DNA of 64,000 bases from Chelonoidis abingdonii (lineage: Eukaryota; Chordata; Testudines; Testudinidae): contig NC_133776.1 of NCBI RefSeq assembly GCF_003597395.2, forward strand, positions 36,681,097 to 36,745,096, in the 5' to 3' direction. Position 1 is the stretch's first letter; every line of letters begins with the position of its first letter. Positions 45,991 through 57,545 of the stretch are shown one piece after another. A model generated the notes under the pieces. That model was not told where the DNA came from, did no database searches, and worked only from the letters and a program-made list of their open reading frames with translations. The translations under genes and the position numbers were made by a program.

Positions 45991-46711
45991 TGCATTCCCT
46001 GAACCAGTGGGCGAACCAGCCTGTGTACTATATATTATAGCTATTTTAATATTTCAGATTGGCTGGAACTCAACCTCTCCTTTTGCGCATACAGTTTGTG
46101 CCTTCAAAATTAACCATTGGCACAAATTGCACCTGTGGAAAATTTGGCCCAAGTGTATATTATCTGTAATGTAGCAATGCCCAAAAAGTGAAAGGTGGTG
46201 CACAAACATAGGGGAAGACACTGGGCAGAAAAAAATAAACAAGAAGTTAAATTGAATCATTCACTGGAAAGAGGATGGTGCTAACTTTCTGCCAAGGTTA
46301 ATCAGGCAAGGAGCAAGGGATTAATGGCTTTGCACTGTTAAGCCTCTCTTTTGCACACTTGTCATAACCTTCCACCAGCTCTTGCAGTTTCTCACTAAAA
46401 CCTGGCTACCAGATGGAGTTTTTTGGCTTTGTCTATGCATTTTGAGATACTTGGGTGATCCTCCTGTAGCCTATCCAAAATCTCTTAGTGTGTTAATATA
46501 CAGTTGGGAAAGCCAGTCTGGCACCTTTCATTAGCAAGCCATGCAATAAATAGCATGAGATCCCCAGGAACAAGCCAATGCAGTTTTAAGGCTCATTTAA
46601 GTCAAGCATGTTTCTGGCCAGCCATCACTAAATTTTAATTCATGAACAATTTAATCATTATCGTCTCTTTTATGGCCTAAGAGCATTTTTCTATAATGGG
46701 AAAACTATGCA
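45991..46711. other. Unannotated sequence
   Basis: No gene or recognisable repeat. Confidence 0.35.
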
Positions 46712-46816
46712 TGAGCCTGATTCGCCTTTCACACCAGTTTTATACTGGTATGATTCCACTGGCTTCAGTGGAGTTACTTGTGAAGTTACTGGCGCAACTG
46801 ATAGCACAATCAGGCA
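46712..46816. repeat. Fold-back MITE-like repeat
   Basis: GAGCCTGATTCGCCTTTCAC at the left and the complement of GCACAATCAGGC at the right, with ACCAGTTTTATACTGGTATG inside. Same family as 6789-6951. A 109-codon frame crosses it and is not a gene. Confidence 0.6.
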
Positions 46817-47529
46817 CAATATATTTACTGGCACCTTCCCATTATTTTTTCCCTACACTTGTTTGTTTTTTGGCAATGCCTCTCACTATAGCCAGGTTAT
46901 TACATCCAATATGTGAAATAATTCAAGAGGATTTTTCTAATAGCCTCCCCCATGGTGAGATCTCTTCCAGTTTATTTGACCCAAGCCATGAGACTATGAA
47001 ATTATGGAATTTTATGCCCATATAACTGTAACCAAAGTTCTCATGTGACCATGGTGGCAGCTAACTTTTAGTTCTATTTATACCCCTACTCTGTGCTATT
47101 AAAGAGCTTTTGAGCTGTCCTTTATGCCCCTGACTTCCACTGGTTATCACCACTTTGCTTGTGAATTTGGACTGCATTTTGTCTATTAGCTAGTGGAAGT
47201 GGCCTTTATGGCTGCATCCAGTTTTTACATAATTCAGAGCTATTGGTAGTGGGCTATTCGGTTGTTTTTTTAACAATTCTGAGGAACAATCAGGTCTATT
47301 CCATAGATTTTAATACCTCAAATGTTTTTTTAAGACTTTTGGGCCTGATTATCCCTGGATCACTAGGTTTCCTCCAAATTTGTCCATCAGGGGCTTGGGT
47401 TCAGCCCCTGAGGAAAAGGAAGGGGTTTGGCCTTCAAAGCCTGTTGATCCCTGAAGAGCCCTTTAGATCTCTGGATATCAACATGAAGCCTACAAGCCAC
47501 TACTACTGAATACAGTAGTAACTGGATAA
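46817..47529. other. Unannotated sequence
   Basis: No gene recognised. The 88-codon frame 47243-47509 and its overlaps lie partly in CR1-like 3' UTR text near 47340-47480 (GGGCCTGATTATCCCTGGAT), too decayed to call. Confidence 0.35.
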
Positions 47530-47598
47530 CATTCTATGGCCTGAGTTAAACAGGAGGTTAGTCTGATTTAATGGACCCTTCTGGCCTTAAAATCAATA
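47530..47598 (+). mobile_element. CR1 LINE 3' tail fragment
   Basis: TTCTATGGCCTGAGTTAAAC, AGGAGGTTAGTCTGATTTAA and TCTGGCCTTAAAATCAATAA are the last ~70 bases of a CR1 3' UTR, sense. The body is not recognisable. Confidence 0.75.
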
Positions 47599-48444
47599 AC
47601 TGTGACCTTTTGGACAAAGGCCTTGTGCCTCTACATAGACTTTGTGAGGTTGCTGCTTCATCTCCATCTCCTTCTAAGTGGTGTGGCTCCACTGGAGTCA
47701 TACAACTAGGGGGCTTCTCCGAGCAGTGGATACACTTGGAACCCCACAAAGCAGAGGGTATGCAGGCCATGGAAAAGCTACGTATCAGCTGAACTCAGCA
47801 TTAGGAAAATCCCTCAATAAGGATTTATTTCAGAGTCTTTTGATGTGTCAGTTTTTAGTTGCTTTGGCCAGGAGTTGTGTTGTTTCTAACAATAAATGCA
47901 TCCAGAAATGGCTTAATCATCCCAAACTATGAAGCATACATGGTGTTTCTACATATATTTACCTTTGTGCCTGATTCACAACTTTCTGTAGCCTAAGTTC
48001 AAGAACCATTCAGAATATATCTAGATCCACCCTAAATTTTCTACAGTTACTTGGATTTTTACCCCATTATTTGGCAATTCATCCCAGCTAGGATAGAGCC
48101 TTTAAGCTAGATCGTGCCTATGTAAGTTGAGGGGCCATGAGTTTAAAATTCCATGGAATTTTTTGACAATCAAGCAATAAAATGTAAGTGAGAGGTCACT
48201 GCACTTCAATCACATAATATTTTCATTGGGCACTTGCTCCAAGACATCTGTTCTGGTAAATAATACACATAGACAAAACAAATTCTCAGCAACCAAAAAA
48301 TACCTACGCATAATCCTGTATCTCCCACCCACTCTTGCATCCTGATGGGGATATTAAGGGAACTCTGGTGATACGAAAAGTGGAAACAATAACTCAAATA
48401 TGAGTCATGCTTAATTTAGTGTGTCCTGTGTCTTTATTTAAAGC
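47599..48444. other. Unannotated sequence
   Basis: No gene recognised. Confidence 0.35.
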
Positions 48445-48571
48445 TAGGCTCTGCCACCCTTATGCACTTGGAGCATGCCTTTACTCCTTGAGCAGTTCTA
48501 TTGATTTCTATGGCACTACTCAAGGCGCAAGGTGCTGGTTCAAGTGAATAAAGGCAGCAGAATCTTGTCCT
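48445..48571. repeat. Decayed fold-back repeat
   Basis: AGGCTCTGCCACCCTTATGC at the left and the complement of AAAGGCAGCAGAATCTTGTCC at the right, around TTGAGCAGTTCTATTGATTTC...CAAGG. Confidence 0.45.
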
Positions 48572-49224
48572 TATTATCGCTACAGTTCTCAAACTCTCTG
48601 TGGGGGTGCCTGCACAAAGTTCCCCTCTATTACTACCACCAGCTCAGCTCCACCAATGATAGCAAGGCTGGGAATGCTAGTGCTGACAAGGCTCCAAGTG
48701 ACTAAGAGAATTTTAAGCACTACATTGTTTAACCACAGAGCAGGTTTAGACAACGTGGTAGTTTAAATACCAGCAGCACCTGCCTCATGTACATGAGTGC
48801 TCCCTCCATTATTAGCACAGATGAAGCCACCCTTGAAATATTACACAGTTTAGAACTCTTCCCAGTAAGCCGGGATCATAGAGGTTTTCTTTTTTCCTCC
48901 CAACAGATAGAGCTGAGTTGTCCTTTTCTTCCTTCCAAGTGAATGTGTAATAAATTATCCTTCTGGTTCACTCCTTAGGTAATTTAGACCAATTTCATTT
49001 GGATGCCAGGTAGGAAAAGCCCAGTGATAAATTAGACCAATCGGTTAGAGCTGCTCAAACATGTTTGTTCAGGCATCAGCCATATTAGACTATTTTTACT
49101 AGATTCCTCTCAAGCCCAAAAGGTATTGCCTGCTATTACATGCAGCAGTGACTATTATTACACTTGCCCCCTCTTTTCTCTTGCTTGGAGCACAGTACAT
49201 TCATTTAGGAACATGAGATGGGCC
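48572..49224. other. Unannotated sequence
   Basis: No gene or clear repeat. Confidence 0.35.
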
Positions 49225-49490
49225 TGAGGTACACAGTAAAGTTCAGATCTGTATCCTGCTCAGAACGTTGTCAGGTTCAGGGTATTCAGAACTGGAATTC
49301 TTGTTCAACCATTTAAAAAGAGAAGGGTCAGCCCCATAATTCAGATCCAGATCTGTATTTCAATTTTTCCAAAGTCTGAGGCAATAACAACCAAGGTTTT
49401 GGTTCAACCCATAATAGAGTCAGGGGACAGCCACAATGTTTGGATCCAGATTTGAATATTCCCAAAATCCAAGGGTGTTCCTTGGAGCTA
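49225..49490. repeat. Dispersed repeat with CAGATCCAGATCTG words
   Basis: TTCAGATCTGTATCC, TTCAGATCCAGATCTGTATTTC and TTTGGATCCAGATTTGAATATTC recur within 250 bases, with CCAAAGTCTGAGG and CCAAAATCCAAGGG between them, suggesting a decayed inverted or tandem repeat family. Confidence 0.35.
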
Positions 49491-50272
49491 GGTCCACCTC
49501 CAGTCACAAAGAGTTGTAATTTGTTTCATCAGCATTGCAAACATTCCAAGTAATTTTTACATTTTTTAACTATTACCTGTTTAGATCCCTACAATATACC
49601 TCAGATCCCCTAGTCCCCATCCTGCTGTCAAATTAGGAGACACAACTGACAGGCAAGAGATACATCTAGGATTTTCCAAATTTCCAAATGCATTGGTCTT
49701 TACAGGGAATATTCTTTTGAGTCTTTGCACCTGTTGGGGTCAGATTTTCAAACAACACATTTTAGGGCCAATCATTCGTTGTAGGCTTTGTGCTAGAATT
49801 GGGTTTTAAAGGCAGGATTTAAATGGAGAAAGGATGGTAAGCTGATGAAGCACTTTAAAAAGGTTCTGTTCATATAGGGTGAGATGAAAAAATACAGAGC
49901 TGGCTGTGAAAGTCAGACAAATGGGACAACATAATAAGAGATGACGTGGAATAAGCAGGGAGGATCAGCTATGCAAGACTGGACGATAAGATCGAATATG
50001 TAATCTATGAGTATTAATTTTGTGAAGCACCTAGAATCTAAGTCACTATCAGATCAAAAGATATATCCCTAATTCCTCTGCTACTAAGTAAGAGGGTTTG
50101 CTTTTTATTTATATTACACTCTCGGGTTTGAGGAAATGGTTTTCCGTGCATGCATATGTTTTGCACACGTGCATGTGCACAACTACAAACCAATAAAGTA
50201 AGTCTCAGATCAAAATGTCTCTCTAGAAACCATAAAATTAAATATCTGAATCTGTAATTGCTAGATTGTTTA
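49491..50272. other. Unannotated sequence
   Basis: No gene recognised; the 83-codon minus frame near 50038-50289 has no domain. Confidence 0.35.
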
Positions 50273-50360
50273 TGGGCCCAATGGTGCAATCCTTACACTG
50301 GCGAATACTTTCTCACACTAGTTGATCCAATATGAGGAAAGGCTGCACAATCAGGCCCAG
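50273..50360. repeat. Short fold-back MITE-like repeat
   Basis: TGGGCCCAATGGTGCAATCC at the left corresponds to the complement of GGCTGCACAATCAGGCCCA at the right, with ACACTGGCGAATACT and ACTAGTTGATCC inside. Confidence 0.55.
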
Positions 50361-50699
50361 AGCTGAGCTAAAATTACCTGTGACATTCAACAAACAAGCC
50401 CTACCACTTTGACTCACTTTAAAAAAGTAGATCTATTCCATCACATTTGTCTCTCACAAAATTTAAAATTAACAGTTTCTCTCATCATGTGACCTCCCAC
50501 AGGGAAGGGAAAAGCCTGATTTGCTGAAGAGATACACAAACCTTACTTACTGATCTGAAAATGGCAGAGGGCCCTAGAGAGACTCTTTAACCTCAAAGCC
50601 TGACACCACTGAGGTCAATGGAAGTCTTCTCTGTTGGTAGGTTTAGCACTGAGCCAGATGAGTGTGTTGAATGAGGCAAGAAGGATCATTGTGTGAATA

Positions 50700-51150
50700 A
50701 TGATTTTTTTCAGTTCACTGACAATTTTGAAAAATAATAAAAAAATCCCAAACCAAACATTTTAGGTTGAACAGAAAGCAATTCTTTTTCAAAGATTTTG
50801 GCAAATTGAAAAGTTTTTTAAAAAAAGTTTGGGGTTGAACAAAAACCTTAAGGTTGGATTTTGAGCTTTTCTCCACTTTAATTTATTTTTTATATAAAAT
50901 TAAAAGTAATTTTGAAACAAAAATTCATTTTGAATCAAAAAGACAAAAACTTAAATTTCAAAAATGTTGAAATGAAATGTTTTGATTTTTTTTTGGAATT
51001 TTTGTTTGGTTTGTCCCCCCGCAAACACAACCAAAACAACTCACCAAAATCTATATGAAGTCATGAAATGTTTTGGTCAACCTAAATGTGCTCTCACCTC
51101 TCCCCCAAGAAAAGATTTGGTCAAATTGTTTTTCCCCACTCTAGCAATAA
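50700..51150. mobile_element. AT-rich DNA element of the 45534-45990 type
   Basis: The right end, complemented, starts TAGAGTGGGGAAAAACAATTTGACC, like the left terminus of 45542. The interior has the same AAAATTT/TTTTGA word style (GAAATGAAATGTTTTGATTTT, GTTTTGGTCAACC). The left end is not clear. The 96-codon frame here is compositional. Confidence 0.45.
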
Positions 51151-52456
51151 ATACAGCTACTGGGTCAGAAGTTCTGCTATGTAAACTTTTGATACAACTA
51201 GGAATCAGCGTGTGCCAATTCAGCCTTAAGAGTACAGCTTCCGTATTTAATTTACAGATGTCATTATTTTAAGACAGAGCACGTTTACTAAGCAAGCTTT
51301 TCAAAGGCCTAGCAAATCTACATTTTTCAAAAAATATATCAGATAGGGAGCCACATACCCAACATATTTTAGTGAGAGCTATAAGCAAATATGCAAACAG
51401 AGGCTCCAGAATCTGCACTGGTTAAGAAACTTGTTGCGAGTAGCATTTACCGCACCTGTTCCAGGGAGCTACTTTGGGCCTCTGATATGTGCCAGCAACA
51501 AAAAGGTCAGAATGAAGATGACGGTATACAGAACACCAGGAACATATCTTAGCATATGGTATGAGCGTGCTAATATGTCAAACTTTTGGCTCCCCTATCA
51601 GTCTGAATCTTGGGACTGCTGCTTAGGTCAGAAATTGTAAAGAGCAGCAATGCAGCTAATTTTCTGGCACCACTGAGTTATATTATGGTCATGTTTACAT
51701 ACCTCAGTCAGTGAGTGGGAGAGAGGGTGGACGTATGCTAAAGAGGAAGATAGGTGTGGTCAGTACTAAATGGGAAATGTGGGGACAGAGACAACTTGAA
51801 GACAGCACCTGCTCTCACAGCATTGAATGTTATTAACTGAGAACATCTGTAGCATTTTTACACCTATACTCCTGTCAAGGAGCATGCAGAAGTCTTAAAA
51901 ACCCCTGTGAATATGTACAAGATAACACAATAGCATGAACAGCCTGGAGATTTGAAGTTCAGATATCAAATAGGGGACATGCTTGGATTTTATGAGTTCT
52001 GAGGAGACAGCGGTCATGAATTTAATGGGAAATTGCTCATTCTAGCATACATCTTAGTAAGCAGGCTACATTTTGCTAATAATTCATAACTTGTATGAAT
52101 AGAATTTTCCTGGAAAATCATTAAACCTCTTAAACCACAACCTGATACAATGAACACAGTAACATTGCAACAAAATGTGATGGTCAAATCAGGGAAAGGG
52201 CTAGCAAAATTAGAAGGTAGCATCAGGAGGCCTCTCGAAAGCTTTCTATATAAGTAAGTTTTCCCTGATGTTGAAAGAGACATTAAGCAGCACAGCTGGT
52301 CAGGACATTTTTGATTAAATGTATTTTCATTAAAATATGCTGTTTTGTCAAAGCTGAAAGACTTTGTAGAGAGAGTTCTATTTTGACAAAGTTTTTGCCA
52401 GGAAGATTTCTCAGGTCCAGCGTAGACTCTCTTGTCTTTTCCGACCAGAGAGAGAC
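51151..52456. other. Unannotated sequence
   Basis: No gene recognised. Short frames on both strands around 52014-52520 have no domain. Confidence 0.35.
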
Positions 52457-53598
52457 TGTGACAACCTGTAGCACATATGATACCTTTTACCCCATGTTTA
52501 CCACTTTTATATGGTTATGATATGTTTTGTACAAAGTATGCCTTGTGAGATATCATTTGAAAAAGATAATTTACTGAATGTCATTGTCCTGTTAAAATGT
52601 GTGTTTCAACATAGTATATGGACATATGAGATTTTACTTATGATTGTTACTGAAATATACTGTAGTTCTGGGTAATGCCCTCAGACCATTTTCTCAAAGA
52701 GAAGGACACACTTGCATGCCAGCAGGATGCTAAAAAGTCATTACCTGCTTAATCAGAAATTCATCAGCAGGGGAGTTGTAAACAAAGAAATTTACAATTC
52801 ATCTGAAAGACATTTAGGATCTTATGTACACAGGGGACTATTTTCTGTATACCTGGGGAGGGGGTAATCCTGAAATATAGGAGGAGGATATAAAATAAGA
52901 AACAGGACCTTAGAATTACCTCTCCACTCCACCTTACATCTCTCTGGCCTTAAAATCAATGAATACTTGAATACCACTAAACTAAGGGGAGTGGTTCCAG
53001 GCTGAAAGGAAATCTAGCCTGTCAACGAAAAACTGCAGCATCTAGTGTGGTGAGAAAGATGTTTGCTTCAAATCTTATTTTGCTTAGTACAGTAGAAACT
53101 CAGAGTTAAGAACCTCAGAGTTAATAACTGACCAGTCTACCACACATTTGGAACCAGAAGTACATAAATCAGGCAGAAGGATAGTCCAAAAAAAAAAAAG
53201 AGAAGCCAATACAGTACAGCACTGTCTAAAATGGAAACTACTGAAAAATAAAGGGAAGCATCATTTTTTTCTGCACAGTAAAGTTTCAAAGCTGTATTAA
53301 GTCAATGTTCAGCTGCAAACTTTTGAAAGAACAAGCATCATGTTTTATTCAGTTACCAAGATTTTAGAATTATGAACAATCTCCACTCCCGAAGTATTCG
53401 TAACTCTGAGGTTCTACTATAAATTTTAGGAAGTAGCTTGTGTGTTTATCTTTTATTTCTTTGGTAACCAATTCTGCCCTTTATGCCTTATCACTCACAA
53501 CCACTTAAAATCTAGTATTCTTTAGTTAATAAACTTGTCTTATTGTTTTATCTAAACCAATGTGTTTTGGATGAAGTTTTTGGGGAATCTCTACTCAG
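52457..53598 (+). repeat. Retroviral-type LTR split by a Tigger-like insertion
   Basis: TGTGACAACCTG begins a segment with CACTTTTATATGGTTATGAT, TTGTACAAAGTATGCCTTGTGAGATATCATTTGAAAA and, after the insertion, AACCACTTAAAATCTAG...AGTTAATAAACTTGTCTTATTGTTTTATC. This order matches an endogenous-retrovirus LTR family frequent in turtles. AATAAA at 53529-53534 would be its poly(A) signal, giving plus orientation. No retroviral coding sequence is adjacent, so it is probably a solo LTR. The end abuts the CR1 3' end. Confidence 0.6.
53088..53421. mobile_element. Tigger-like (pogo-type) non-autonomous DNA transposon
   Basis: CAGTAGAAACTCAGAGTTAAGAAC at the left (53090) and the complement of CGTAACTCTGAGGTTCTACTA at the right (ending 53419) form terminal inverted repeats. 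TA dinucleotides flank it at 53088-53089 and 53420-53421. TA duplications and CAGTAGAACCTC ends are those of Tigger-like elements. About 330 bases, no transposase. It interrupts the LTR, so it is younger than the LTR. Confidence 0.88.
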
Positions 53599-54278
53599 GT
53601 GCATAGAACTGGAAGGGACCTCAAAAGGTTATCTAGTTCAGTCCCCTGCACTCAAGGCAGGACTAAGTATTTTCTAGACCATCCCTGACAGGTGTTTGCC
53701 CAACCTGCTCTTAAAAAACCCCAATGACAGAGATTCCACAACCTCCCTAGGCAATTTATTCCAGAGCTTAACCACTCTGACAGTTAGGAAGTTTTTCCTA
53801 ATGTCCAACCTAAATCATCTTTACTGCAATTTAAGCCCGTTGCTTCTTGTCCTATCCTCAGAGGTTAAGAACAATTTTTCTCCCTCCTCTTTGTAACAAC
53901 CTTTTATGTATTTGAAAAATATTATGTCCCTCTCAGTCTTCTCTTCTCCAGACTAAACAAACTAATTTTTTTAAATCTTCCCTCATAGGTCATGTTTTCT
54001 AGACCTTTAATCATTTTTGTTGCTCTTCTCTGGACTCTCTCCAATTTGTCCACATCTTTGCTGAAATGTGGCACTCAAAACTGAACATAAAACTCCAGCT
54101 GGGGCCTAATCAGCACGGAGTAGAGCGGAAGAATTACTTCTCGTGTCTTACTTACAATATTCTTGCTAATACATCCCAGAAGGATGTTTGCCTTTTTTTG
54201 CAACATCGTTACACTGTTGACTCATATTTAACTTGTGATCCACTATGGCTCCCAGATACCCTTCTGCAGTACTCCTTC

Positions 54279-54617
54279 CTAGGCAGTCATTTCCAATTTG
54301 TATGTGTGCAAATGATTTTTCCTTCCTAAGTGGAGTACTTTGCATTTGTTCTTATTGAATTTCATCCTATTTACTTCAGACCATTTCGCCAGTTTGTCCA
54401 GATGATTTTGAATTTTAATCCCATCCATCAAGATACTTGCAATCCCTCCCAGCTTGGTATAATCTGCAAACTTTATAAGTATACTCTCTATGTCATTATC
54501 TAAATCATTGATGAAGATATTGAACAGAATCAGACACAGAACCAGTTCCTCATTATGCTCTTCCAGCATGACTGTGAACCACTGATAACTACTCTCTGGG
54601 AATGATTTTCCAACCAC
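54279..54617 (-). pseudogene. CR1 reverse transcriptase fragment
   Basis: The longest open piece of the antisense CR1. It contains LFNIFINDLDNDIESILIKF, FADYTKLGG (near 54450-54476) and WSEVNRMKFNKNKCKVLHLG, the standard succession of CR1 RT motifs. The catalytic FADD box reads FADY, so the second Asp is Tyr. The preceding part (MVGKSFPESSYQWF) already lies after a frameshift from the upstream RT. Not functional. Confidence 0.85.
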
Positions 54618-54972
54618 TTATGCACTCACCTTATAGTAGCTCCATCAGGTTGTATTTCCCTAGTTTGTTTATGAGAAAGTCTTGCGAGACATTATCAAAA
54701 GCCTTACTAACGTCAAGATATACCACATCTACTGCTTCCCCCATCTACAAGTTTTGTTACTGTGTCAAAGAAAGTTATCAGGTTGGTTTGACATGATTTG
54801 TTCTTGACAAATCCATGCTGACTGTTATTTATCACCTCATTATCTTCTAGGTGTTTGCAAATCGATTGCTTAATTATTTGTTCCATTATCTTTCCGGGTA
54901 CAGAAGTTAAGCTGACTGGTTAGTAATTCCCTGGGTTGTCCTTATTTCCCTATTTATAGATGGGCACTATAT

Positions 54973-55262
54973 TTGCCCTACAAGGCTGGCCAGAGGATTC
55001 AGAGGGCCTGGAGTCTTTGGCGGTGGGTCCCGCTTCAGCAGTAATTTGGTACCGGGGGTCCTTCCGCCACCCCCCACTGCCGAAGACCCAGAGCGGAAGA
55101 AGCTCCGGGAGCCCGGACCCCATGACAGTTTTCCAGGGCCCCCAGAGCGAGTGAAGGACCCCTCTCCGGGGGCCCTGAAAAACTCTCGTGGGGGCCTCTG
55201 TGGGGACCGGGGCCTGGGGCAAATTGCCCCAATTGCCCCCCCTGGGTGGCCCTGTTGCCCTA
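54973..55262. mobile_element. GC-rich hAT-type element inserted in CR1, 8-bp target duplication
   Basis: TTGCCCTA occurs at 54973-54980 and 55255-55262 and the CR1 sequence is continuous across the pair. The insert, 54981-55254 (274 bases), starts CAAGGCTGGCC and ends GGGTGGCCCTG; complemented, the end is CAGGGCCACCC, a weak inverted terminus. The interior is GC-rich with CpGs and self-complementary CCCCGGAG/CTCCGGGG-like blocks. Overlapping frames of up to 157 codons here are compositional. Confidence 0.75.
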
Positions 55263-55278
55263 TTCCAGTCTTTGCCCT

Positions 55279-56396
55279 TTTCGAGACTGGTGCATAATCA
55301 TTTTCTTTGATTAAATGACAGCCTGTTAATGCACTTGCATTGTTCAGTAGTGTGAGTGTGCTGGACAGTACAAGATGAATATTTCTGGGGGGTAAGGTTG
55401 GGACTGAGGGATCTGTGGGTGTCACCCTGTATCTATTCATGGATGGCTTGGCATAGCATTCATTTATTCAGCTGGGAATGACTTTGCACAGAGACCCAAA
55501 TAGAAAACCTGCTCTTTTTAATCTAAAATTGGATGTTTTGACACAATTTCATTAAAAAAAAACATTTGAAGGGTTTTTATTATGTTCCATTGTGGAATGA
55601 AACCCAGAAACCTTGAAAGTTGTCAGGCAATGAAGTTGTCATCCTTTGGCCAGCTGTAATAAGTAGGATTGCAGGCATAATAAAGGTCCAGAGAAGTGAG
55701 AAACAAAAAGTGAGTGCATCAAGAACTGAGAAATATATGCTACGTGTTCCAATTTATTCAGGAAAACAGTGGCCTGTTGTCAGCTATAATTGATTCAGAT
55801 GATAAATTAAAGATTATAATAAAAAATGAACTCTGTGCAAACACGTAACATTTGGGAGAGTTACCGATGGCACATCTAATGATACTTTAGGAAAGGGATA
55901 CACAAGGCAAGTTTTTTAAAAAAGTCGACTTCATGTCTGTACCATTTTGCAGATGCAAAACCCAGCCTTGTAACTTTTCAAACATTAACACCCATGAATA
56001 GGTAATATAGTCTATCATGGGCAGTTTCAGCACTGGGTCCGTAAAGAAATCCAGATTAGAATTTGTCAAACTAATATTTACAGCCTGGCAGCCCTGTCCA
56101 TCAGCTGGAGGCCAGAGTATCATATTTTTAAAGACTGTGATTAAATTTAAGGCACTCAGCTTTAAAATATTTTCATTTTTCTTAAGAAAGCCATTATGAT
56201 ATTTTTTGAGATCACCAGATCACTAGTTTTAGATTCATTGTCCCCAGGTCATCAGTGGGCTTACTGTACATCTGGCTTTCAAATGATGTCCAGGCAGGGG
56301 ATTTGTTTTCTCACTGCCTGTAAAGTGTTTGTTACATTTTTGGCTCTACATAAATAAGAATCCTAAATAATAGATTATAATTCCTCTGCCACAGGA
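55279..56396. other. Unannotated sequence
   Basis: No gene recognised. TTGCCCTTTTCGAGACT (55272-55288) looks like a decayed second copy of the adjacent TTGCCCTATTCCAGTCT. Confidence 0.4.
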
Positions 56397-57032
56397 TGAT
56401 TGGCTAACGTTGCCAACCTCCCTGGATTGGCTGGGAGTCTCCTGGAATCGATCTCCCAGTGGCTAATGAAACCAATCTGGGCAATTTTAATAGGCTGATA
56501 AATGTCTGGTTGGTGGCACAGCAGGGCTAAGGAAGGCTCCCTGCCTGCCTTGGCTTCACAGCTTCCAGAACCTCCTAGAGGCAGGGGCGGTCAGGAGGTC
56601 TCTGCATGCTGCTTCCACCCCAAGCACCGTCTCTGCAGCTCCCACTGGATGGAAACTATGGCCAATGGGACCTGTGGGGTTGGTGCCTGCAGGCAGGGGC
56701 AACACGCAGAGCTCCCTGGCTGCCCCTGAGCCTAGGAACCGGACATGGTGGTTGCTTCTGGGAGCTGCCCGAGGTAAATGCCGCCTTGCTGGAGCCTGCC
56801 CCCCTCCCACACTCTGAACCCTTCAGCCCCTCCACCCCAGCCCAGAGTCTGCATACCCTCCCACACCCCAACCTCCTGCTCTAGCCTGGTGAAAGTGAGT
56901 GAAGGTGGGGGAGAGTGAGTGATGGAAGGCCGGGCGGGGGATGGAGTGAGCAGGGGTGGGGGCCTTGGAGAAGGGGCAGGGAAAGGATGTTTGCATTTGT
57001 GTGATTAGACAATTGGCAACTCTATGACTGCC
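56397..57032. mobile_element. GC-rich inverted-repeat element
   Basis: GTTGCCAACCTCCCTGGATT near 56409 and the complement of CAATTGGCAACTCT at the right end (GTTGCCAATTG) are inverted termini. TGATTGGC (56397-56404) and TGACTGCC (57025-57032) agree at six of eight positions, possibly an eroded 8-bp duplication. The interior is GC-rich with a near-palindrome AGCTCCCACTGG...CCAATGGGACCT (56636-56672). Frames of 71-95 codons on both strands are by-products of the composition. It may be one insertion inside another. Confidence 0.55.
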
Positions 57033-57039
57033 CCTTTGA

Positions 57040-57545
57040 GGGGAGATGAGGGAAGCCACACCTTTGCCATAATTAATCAGCTGCTTCCTAGCCTGAAGGG
57101 GCAGGGCCAAGGGGGTTAGGTAGTAGCTGAATGATTACCTAGGCCTTCTAAAAGGGCCATATGAGATCAGTCTGGAGTGGAACCACAAGGCAGATGCCTG
57201 TGGAAAGGTCTGATCTAGGGTCTGCAGGAGGCTGGGTACTTCTGGGGAGCCAAGGAGTGGGGGAAAGATTCTCAAAGGTAACCCAGTAAGGAGCTGCGAA
57301 CAGGGCCCAGAGGATGGACTGAAGAGAAACCTCACAGAGCAGAGGAATCTTTTTTGTTTGCCTGAGACTTCTTGACTGGACTTTTACTATCCTAGAAGGG
57401 GTTAAGTTTGTTTATCACTTAGCTGGAGGGCTAAGCCACTTCTCCAACTCTGCTCCATGTGTGGAAAACTGAGGAGACCAAACTTTGGGAGGGAAACTGA
57501 GGCAGAGGGTGCTATGGGCAGCCAAGCCCTGTGACAGTGTCACAA
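57040..57545 (+). repeat. LTR-like fragment
   Basis: The run GGAGACCAAACTTTGGGAGG, GAAACTGAGGCAGAGGGTGC, ATGGGCAGCCAAGCCCTGTGAC resembles the end of an LTR family seen in turtles, and the text before it (AATTAATCAGCTGCTTCCTA, CTTCTAAAAGGGCC) fits the upstream part. No boundaries are certain and no coding region is attached. Confidence 0.35.

Larger units (their letters stand above)
53601..55278 (-). mobile_element. CR1 LINE, antisense, interrupted by a GC-rich element
   Basis: On the minus strand the 3' end is at 53601 (complement of GTGCATAGAACTGGAAGGGACCTC). The C-terminal tail follows (53690-53900), then the region past RT, and the RT domain at 54279-54900. The CR1 text breaks at 54980 and resumes at 55255 (complement of TTGCCCTATTCCAGTCT), then ends near 55278. 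It belongs to a different CR1 lineage from 25850-28056, judging from the 3' UTR. Several stops and shifts make it inactive. Confidence 0.93.

Noticed and set aside
46696..47025. 109-codon plus-strand frame
   Set aside because: It begins inside a fold-back repeat and shows no recognisable domain.
54967..55440. 157-codon minus-strand frame
   Set aside because: It crosses the GC-rich insertion and the CR1 boundary, so it cannot be a gene.
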